Of a DNA stretch of 5,466 nucleotides, positions 1-5,466 are shown in pieces; the stretch's first letter is position 1, and each line of letters opens with the position of its first letter. The translations under genes and the position numbers were made by a program. The notes below the pieces were generated by a model, which ran no database searches, had not been told where the DNA came from, and saw only the letters and a list, made by a program, of their open reading frames with translations. Origin of the DNA: Deltaproteobacteria bacterium (lineage in GTDB: Bacteria > Desulfobacterota > Desulfovibrionia > Desulfovibrionales > Desulfovibrionaceae); NCBI GenBank assembly GCA_025350085.1, contig JANXYI010000045.1:1-5466 (forward strand), written 5' to 3'.

Positions 1-6
1 GGGGGT

Positions 7-27
7 CCGGGGGCCTGAGGCCCCCGG
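7..27. repeat. Very GC-rich perfect hairpin near the left edge
   Basis: CCGGGGGCC (7-15) and GGCCCCCGG (19-27) are perfect 9-base inverted repeats around a TGA loop. No T run follows on either strand, so it is not a classical intrinsic terminator. It could be the end of a transcript entering from the left, or an intergenic repeat. The function is unknown; only the inverted repeat itself is certain. Confidence 0.5.
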
Positions 28-65
28 CCGCCGGAGGCTCCAGGTCGGCCTGCCTCCACAAAAGT

Positions 66-106
66 CCAAGGCCGCCAGCGGAGTCCGTCTCCGTCAGCGG
101 CCTTGG
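66..106 (-). terminator. Probable intrinsic terminator of the lipoprotein gene
   Basis: CCAAGGCCGC (66-75) and GCGGCCTTGG (97-106) form a perfect 10-bp stem. Inside it CGGAG (79-83) pairs with CTCCG (89-93), leaving a 5-base loop. Read on the minus strand, the stem is followed by ACTTTTG, which contains a short T run. On the plus strand no T run follows. The hairpin starts about 83 bases beyond the lipoprotein stop codon, as expected for a terminator of that transcript. The T run is short, so termination may be partial. Confidence 0.55.
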
Positions 107-189
107 GCCAAGGGGTATGTCTTTCGAGAGGTCAGTCCCGCCAGATGCCGTCTCTTCGGCCTGGGGGCCGGGAAGCTTTAGGCCGGGCG

Positions 190-714
190 CTAACTTCCGC
201 TGCCGGAAAGGGACGGGACGGGCTTGGCAGGCGCCGGGGCAGGCATCACGGCCGCGGGCTTGCGCACAAAGGCCATCCTGGTCACGATGCCGGTCTTGGC
301 CTTGTAGGTGATGAGCACGTTGTAGTCCTTGGCCGGCGCGTAGATGAGCTTCTCCTCGGCGGCCTCAAAGGCCTTGATGAAGATGGAGAAGATCTCGGTG
401 ATCAGGCCACGCCCGGTCTCGGGCTCGGCCTGGATCTCCACCTTGCCGCCGAACTTCTCCACCTTGGACAGCCACTTGTCAATGCGCTCCGGGATGTTGT
501 TCAGGGTGATCACCGCCGGGAAGAGCACGTCCACCTGCTCCTGTTTGGCCTCGAGCGAGGCCGAGAGCTTGTAGTCAAAGCCGGTGGTGCCCATGAACTG
601 GACGTCCTTCTGGGCCGTGGTTCCGGCCGCCGGGTTCTGGGGGGCGCAGGCGCAGAGCAGGAGACAGGCCAGACCTGCGGCCAGCAGTGCCAGGGTCGAT
701 TTTCCTCGCGTCAT
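190..714 (-). CDS. Predicted lipoprotein of unknown function
   Basis: I do not recognise the family of this 174-residue protein. It starts MTRGKS, followed by a hydrophobic segment (about residues 8-22) and a lipobox LCAC with Cys23 as the likely lipidated residue, so it should be exported and anchored in a membrane. Residue +2 is Ala, which by the enterobacterial rule would favour the outer membrane; whether that applies here is inference. The mature part (about 152 residues) looks like a small soluble domain with mixed charge, including KVEKFGGKVEIQAEPETGRG (86-103 region) and a short hydrophobic stretch LITEIFSIFI (104-113). It ends in an Ala/Pro-rich, then Gly/Ser, tail (about 154-174) that is probably disordered. 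An in-frame ATG at 732 would add six residues, but 714 is preferred because GGAGG (719-723, minus strand) lies four bases upstream of it and 732 has no such site. The stop is TAG. It is divergent from carB and appears monocistronic. Confidence 0.8.
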   Translation of the reverse strand: MTRGKSTLALLAAGLACLLLCACAPQNPAAGTTAQKDVQFMGTTGFDYKLSASLEAKQEQVDVLFPAVITLNNIPERIDKWLSKVEKFGGKVEIQAEPETGRGLITEIFSIFIKAFEAAEEKLIYAPAKDYNVLITYKAKTGIVTRMAFVRKPAAVMPAPAPAKPVPSLSGSGS

Positions 715-718
715 GGTG

Positions 719-723
719 CCTCC
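719..723 (-). promoter_or_regulatory. Ribosome binding site that decides the lipoprotein start
   Basis: GGAGG on the minus strand sits four bases (CACC) before the ATG at 714. The alternative in-frame ATG at 732 is preceded by ACATCCCTC, with no Shine-Dalgarno match. This makes MTRGKS the likelier N-terminus and gives a signal peptide of normal length. Confidence 0.65.
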
Positions 724-755
724 AGTCGGCATGAGGGATGTTTCGCACTGTAAAT

Positions 756-784
756 CTCCTAAAATACCGGCGCAATCCTGTCAA
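756..784 (-). promoter_or_regulatory. Candidate sigma70-type promoter of the lipoprotein gene
   Basis: On the minus strand a perfect -35 hexamer TTGACA (784-779) is followed after 17 bases by TAGGAG (761-756), a weak -10 matching the consensus at three of six positions. Transcription would start near 749, leaving about 35 bases of leader before the ATG at 714. The -35 is convincing; the -10 is not. Confidence 0.4.
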
Positions 785-816
785 CATCCAGCCTGCGCCG
801 CCGCAAGGTCGCCACC

Positions 817-834
817 GGCGCCGCCAGGCGCCTG
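817..834. repeat. GGCGCC inverted repeat in the divergent intergenic region
   Basis: The self-complementary hexamer GGCGCC occurs twice (817-822 and 827-832), separated by GCCA, so it can fold as a 6-bp stem with a 4-base loop. The right copy sits in the perfect 10-base palindrome CAGGCGCCTG (825-834). It lies between the two candidate divergent promoters. It could be a protein binding site or simply a result of high GC content. Confidence 0.3.
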
Positions 835-838
835 CCTC

Positions 839-867
839 TTGCCTGCGGACGGCGAATGACGTAGATA
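839..867 (+). promoter_or_regulatory. Candidate promoter of carB
   Basis: TTGCCT (839-844, four of six matches to the -35 consensus) is followed after 17 bases by TAGATA (862-867, three of six matches to the -10). Initiation would be near 874, giving a leader of about 50 bases that includes an eight-A run (898-905). Both boxes are imperfect, so this is a suggestion based on spacing and position. Confidence 0.3.
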
Positions 868-925
868 TCTCCCGTTTCAACGCCCGGCACGAACCTCAAA
901 AAAAACACCACAAGCGGCGGAATCA

Positions 926-4162
<3,237 letters not shown>

Positions 4163-4169
4163 ACATCTG

Positions 4170-4181
4170 CGCAACGTTGCG
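4170..4181. promoter_or_regulatory. Perfect 12-base palindrome, possible operator upstream of purF
   Basis: CGCAACGTTGCG is a perfect palindrome beginning eight bases after the carB stop codon. Its centre, GCAACGTTGC with a middle CG, resembles operators of LacI-family repressors; E. coli PurR binds the related consensus ACGCAAACGTTTGCGT. Its place in front of a purine gene is suggestive, but the regulator is inference and one palindrome in GC-rich DNA can be chance. Confidence 0.35.
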
Positions 4182-4187
4182 GCGAAA

Positions 4188-4210
4188 GCCGGTGGCTCTT
4201 GGCCTCCGGC
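4188..4210 (+). repeat. Hairpin in the carB-purF gap
   Basis: GCCGG (4188-4192) pairs with CCGGC (4206-4210). After a T-T mismatch, GGC (4194-4196) pairs with GCC (4202-4204) around loop TCTTG. A TTTT run (4221-4224) comes only ten bases after the stem, so it is a poor intrinsic terminator. It may pause polymerase or stabilise the carB 3' end. Confidence 0.3.
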
Positions 4211-4216
4211 GGGTAG

Positions 4217-4222
4217 TATATT
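4217..4222 (+). promoter_or_regulatory. Possible -10 element of an internal purF promoter
   Basis: TATATT stands out as AT-rich in a GC-rich gap and differs from TATAAT at one position. It ends 41 bases before the purF start. No good -35 is seen 16-18 bases upstream (TGGCTC at 4193-4198 is poor), so any promoter would be weak or activator-dependent. purF may equally be read through from carB. Confidence 0.25.
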
Positions 4223-4263
4223 TTCAAAACCGGCGGATGCATGTCCCCGGACAGGACCCAACC

Positions 4264-5466
4264 ATGAAGCGTGAGTATTGCGGCCTCTTCGGCATCTACG
4301 GCCACCCCGAGGCCGCGCGCATGGCCTATTTCGGCCTCTACGCCCTGCAGCACCGCGGGCAGGAGTCGGCCGGCATCGTCACCTGGGACGGCGCGGGCAT
4401 CCGCGAGCAGCGCGGCATGGGCCTGGTGCACGACGTGTTCAACGAACGGCACCTGAGCAAGGAGCTCAAGGGCAACATCGCCCTCGGGCACATCCGCTAC
4501 TCCACCACCGGGGTCTCGCTCATCAGAAACGCCCAGCCCTTCCTGGTGCGCTTCAAGGACATGCACCTGGCCATCGGCCACAACGGCAACCTGGTGAACA
4601 CGCTGGAGCTCAGGCGCGAGCTGGAGGACCAGGGGAGCATCTTCCAGACCACCATGGACACCGAGGTCTTTGTCCACCTGATCGCCAAGCACATGAACGG
4701 CAACACCATCGAGGAGGCCATCATCAAGGCCTGCGCCCGGGTCAAGGGCGCCTACTCGCTGCTCATCATGGTCAACAACAAGCTCATCGCCGTGCGCGAC
4801 CCGCATGGCTTCCGGCCCCTGTGCCTGGGCCGCCTGGCCGACAACTACGTCTTCGCCTCCGAGACCTGCGCCTTTGACTTATCGAGGCCGAGTACATCCG
4901 CCAGGTGGAGCCCGGCGAGATGATCGTGCTGGAAAAGGGGCGGCTGACCTCCATGCGCCTCACAAGCGAGACGGGCGAGCCCACGCCCAAGCGCCAGTGC
5001 ATCTTCGAGCTCATCTACTTTGCCCGGCCCGACTCCATGGTCTTTGACGAGGGCGTGTACGAGCGCCGCAAGACCATGGGCGCCACCCTGGCCAGGGAGG
5101 CGCCGGTGGACGCCGACTTCGTCATGCCCTTCCCGGACTCCGGCAACTACGCGGCCGTGGGCTATTCCCAGGCCTCGGGCCTGCCGCTGGAGCTGGCCAT
5201 GATCCGCAACCACTACGTGGGCCGCACCTTCATCCAGCCCAGCCAGGACATGCGCAACTTCAGCGTGCGCGTGAAATTGAACCCCGTGCGCAGCATGATC
5301 GAGGGCAAGCGCATCCTCATCGTCGAGGACTCCATCGTACGCGGCACCACCATCCGCACCCGCGTGAAGAAGCTGCGCGAGCTCGGCGCGCGCGAGATCC
5401 ACATGCGCGTGTCCTGCCCGGCCATCCGCTTCCCCTGCTTCTACGGCATCGACTTCTCCAGCAAGG
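4264..5466 (+). CDS. purF: Amidophosphoribosyltransferase PurF, one-base frameshift, 3' end outside window
   Basis: PurF converts PRPP and glutamine to phosphoribosylamine, the committed step of purine synthesis. The first frame (4264 to a stop at 4921-4923) encodes the class II glutaminase domain: nucleophile Cys6 in YCGLFGIYG, exposed by removal of a five-residue propeptide, then LQHRGQESAG, R78 in GHIRYST, HNGN (106-109), and D132 in MDTEV. Homology stops after SETCAFDL (199-206) and resumes at 4881 one frame back with IEAEYIRQVEPGEM, open to the window end. One base is missing. About 401 residues are visible; B. subtilis PurF has 476, so roughly 75 lie outside. The ATG at 4264 has AGGA (4253-4256) seven bases upstream. 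An in-frame ATG at 4237 would give a 14-residue propeptide but lacks a correctly spaced site. Family assignment is certain; whether the break is real is not. Confidence 0.93.
4876..4884 (+). other. Frameshift site in purF
   Basis: The bases are GAC TTA TCG in the upstream frame. The family expects Asp, an aliphatic residue, then Ile-Glu, which needs one more base (for instance GAC CTT ATC GAG). No slippery heptamer of the X XXY YYZ type is present, so programmed -1 slippage has no visible signal. A draft sequencing error or a recent single-base deletion explains it best. Confidence 0.8.
4881..5466 (+). CDS. purF: PurF phosphoribosyltransferase half, in the shifted frame, partial
   Basis: This open frame continues purF after the frameshift with no stop to the window edge (195 codons). 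It holds the type I phosphoribosyltransferase domain: FPDSGNYAAVGYS (substrate side), IRNHYVGRTFIQPSQ (flexible PRPP loop), and the PRPP-binding signature ILIVEDSIVRGTT (about residues 351-363 if the frame is repaired). Two cysteines match positions that bind the 4Fe-4S cluster in B. subtilis PurF: one in QCIFELIYFARPDS (repaired 246) and one in PCFYGID (repaired 392). The remaining CxxC pair would lie beyond the edge. This points to the Bacillus-type, propeptide-bearing, cluster-containing enzyme rather than the E. coli type. Alone it has no suitable start with a ribosome site, so it would not be an independent gene. Confidence 0.85.
   Translation, partial: MEAEYIRQVEPGEMIVLEKGRLTSMRLTSETGEPTPKRQCIFELIYFARPDSMVFDEGVYERRKTMGATLAREAPVDADFVMPFPDSGNYAAVGYSQASGLPLELAMIRNHYVGRTFIQPSQDMRNFSVRVKLNPVRSMIEGKRILIVEDSIVRGTTIRTRVKKLRELGAREIHMRVSCPAIRFPCFYGIDFSSK

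Noticed and set aside
103..753. Plus-strand open frame opposite the lipoprotein gene
   Set aside because: It is rich in Gly, Arg, Leu and His with no signal or domain. The minus-strand frame has a ribosome site, a signal peptide and a lipobox, so that is the real gene.
873..882. CGTT-TC-AACG inverted repeat as a second copy of the purF-upstream operator
   Set aside because: The arms are only four bases, the centre is TC rather than CG, and it does not match CGCAACGTTGCG beyond the AACG part.
898..905. Eight-A run before carB as a terminator or AT-rich regulatory element
   Set aside because: No stem precedes it on the minus strand in a position to act as a terminator, and it lies in the likely carB leader. 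It is noted only as a homopolymer.
4876..4884. Programmed ribosomal frameshift in purF
   Set aside because: The shift is in the -1 direction, but none of the overlapping heptamers fits X XXY YYZ. PurF is not known to me as a recoded gene, and an indel is the simpler reading.

Overview
The window is GC-rich DNA with strongly G/C-ending codons. It carries three protein genes: an unrecognised lipoprotein gene on the minus strand, then carB and purF on the plus strand. The PurF N-terminus (MKREYCGLFGIYGHPEAA) and the carB-purF neighbourhood resemble what I recall of Desulfovibrio-type sulfate reducers (Desulfobacterota). That placement is inference from memory, not from a search.

Layout: positions 1-189 hold no gene but several perfect inverted repeats. 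The hairpin at 66-106 is followed by a T run when read on the minus strand and probably terminates the lipoprotein transcript. Positions 190-714 (minus) encode a 174-residue lipoprotein with a good ribosome binding site and a TTGACA hexamer upstream. Positions 715-925 are the divergent intergenic region. Positions 926-4162 (plus) encode a complete carbamoyl-phosphate synthase large subunit with all recognised catalytic residues. A 101-base gap (4163-4263) follows, with a perfect 12-base palindrome, a small hairpin and a TATATT element. Positions 4264-5466 (plus) encode purF, which is interrupted by one missing base near 4879-4881 and runs off the right edge.

CarB makes carbamoyl phosphate for pyrimidines and arginine, and PurF performs the committed step of purine synthesis. 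Both consume glutamine amide nitrogen (CarB through its separate CarA partner, which is not in the window). In E. coli, IMP from the PurF pathway activates CarB and UMP inhibits it, so pairing the two genes makes metabolic sense. The lipoprotein is transcribed away from them and shows no visible functional link.

I see no previously undescribed system here. The points most worth checking are the purF frameshift, the palindrome upstream of purF, and the unidentified lipoprotein.
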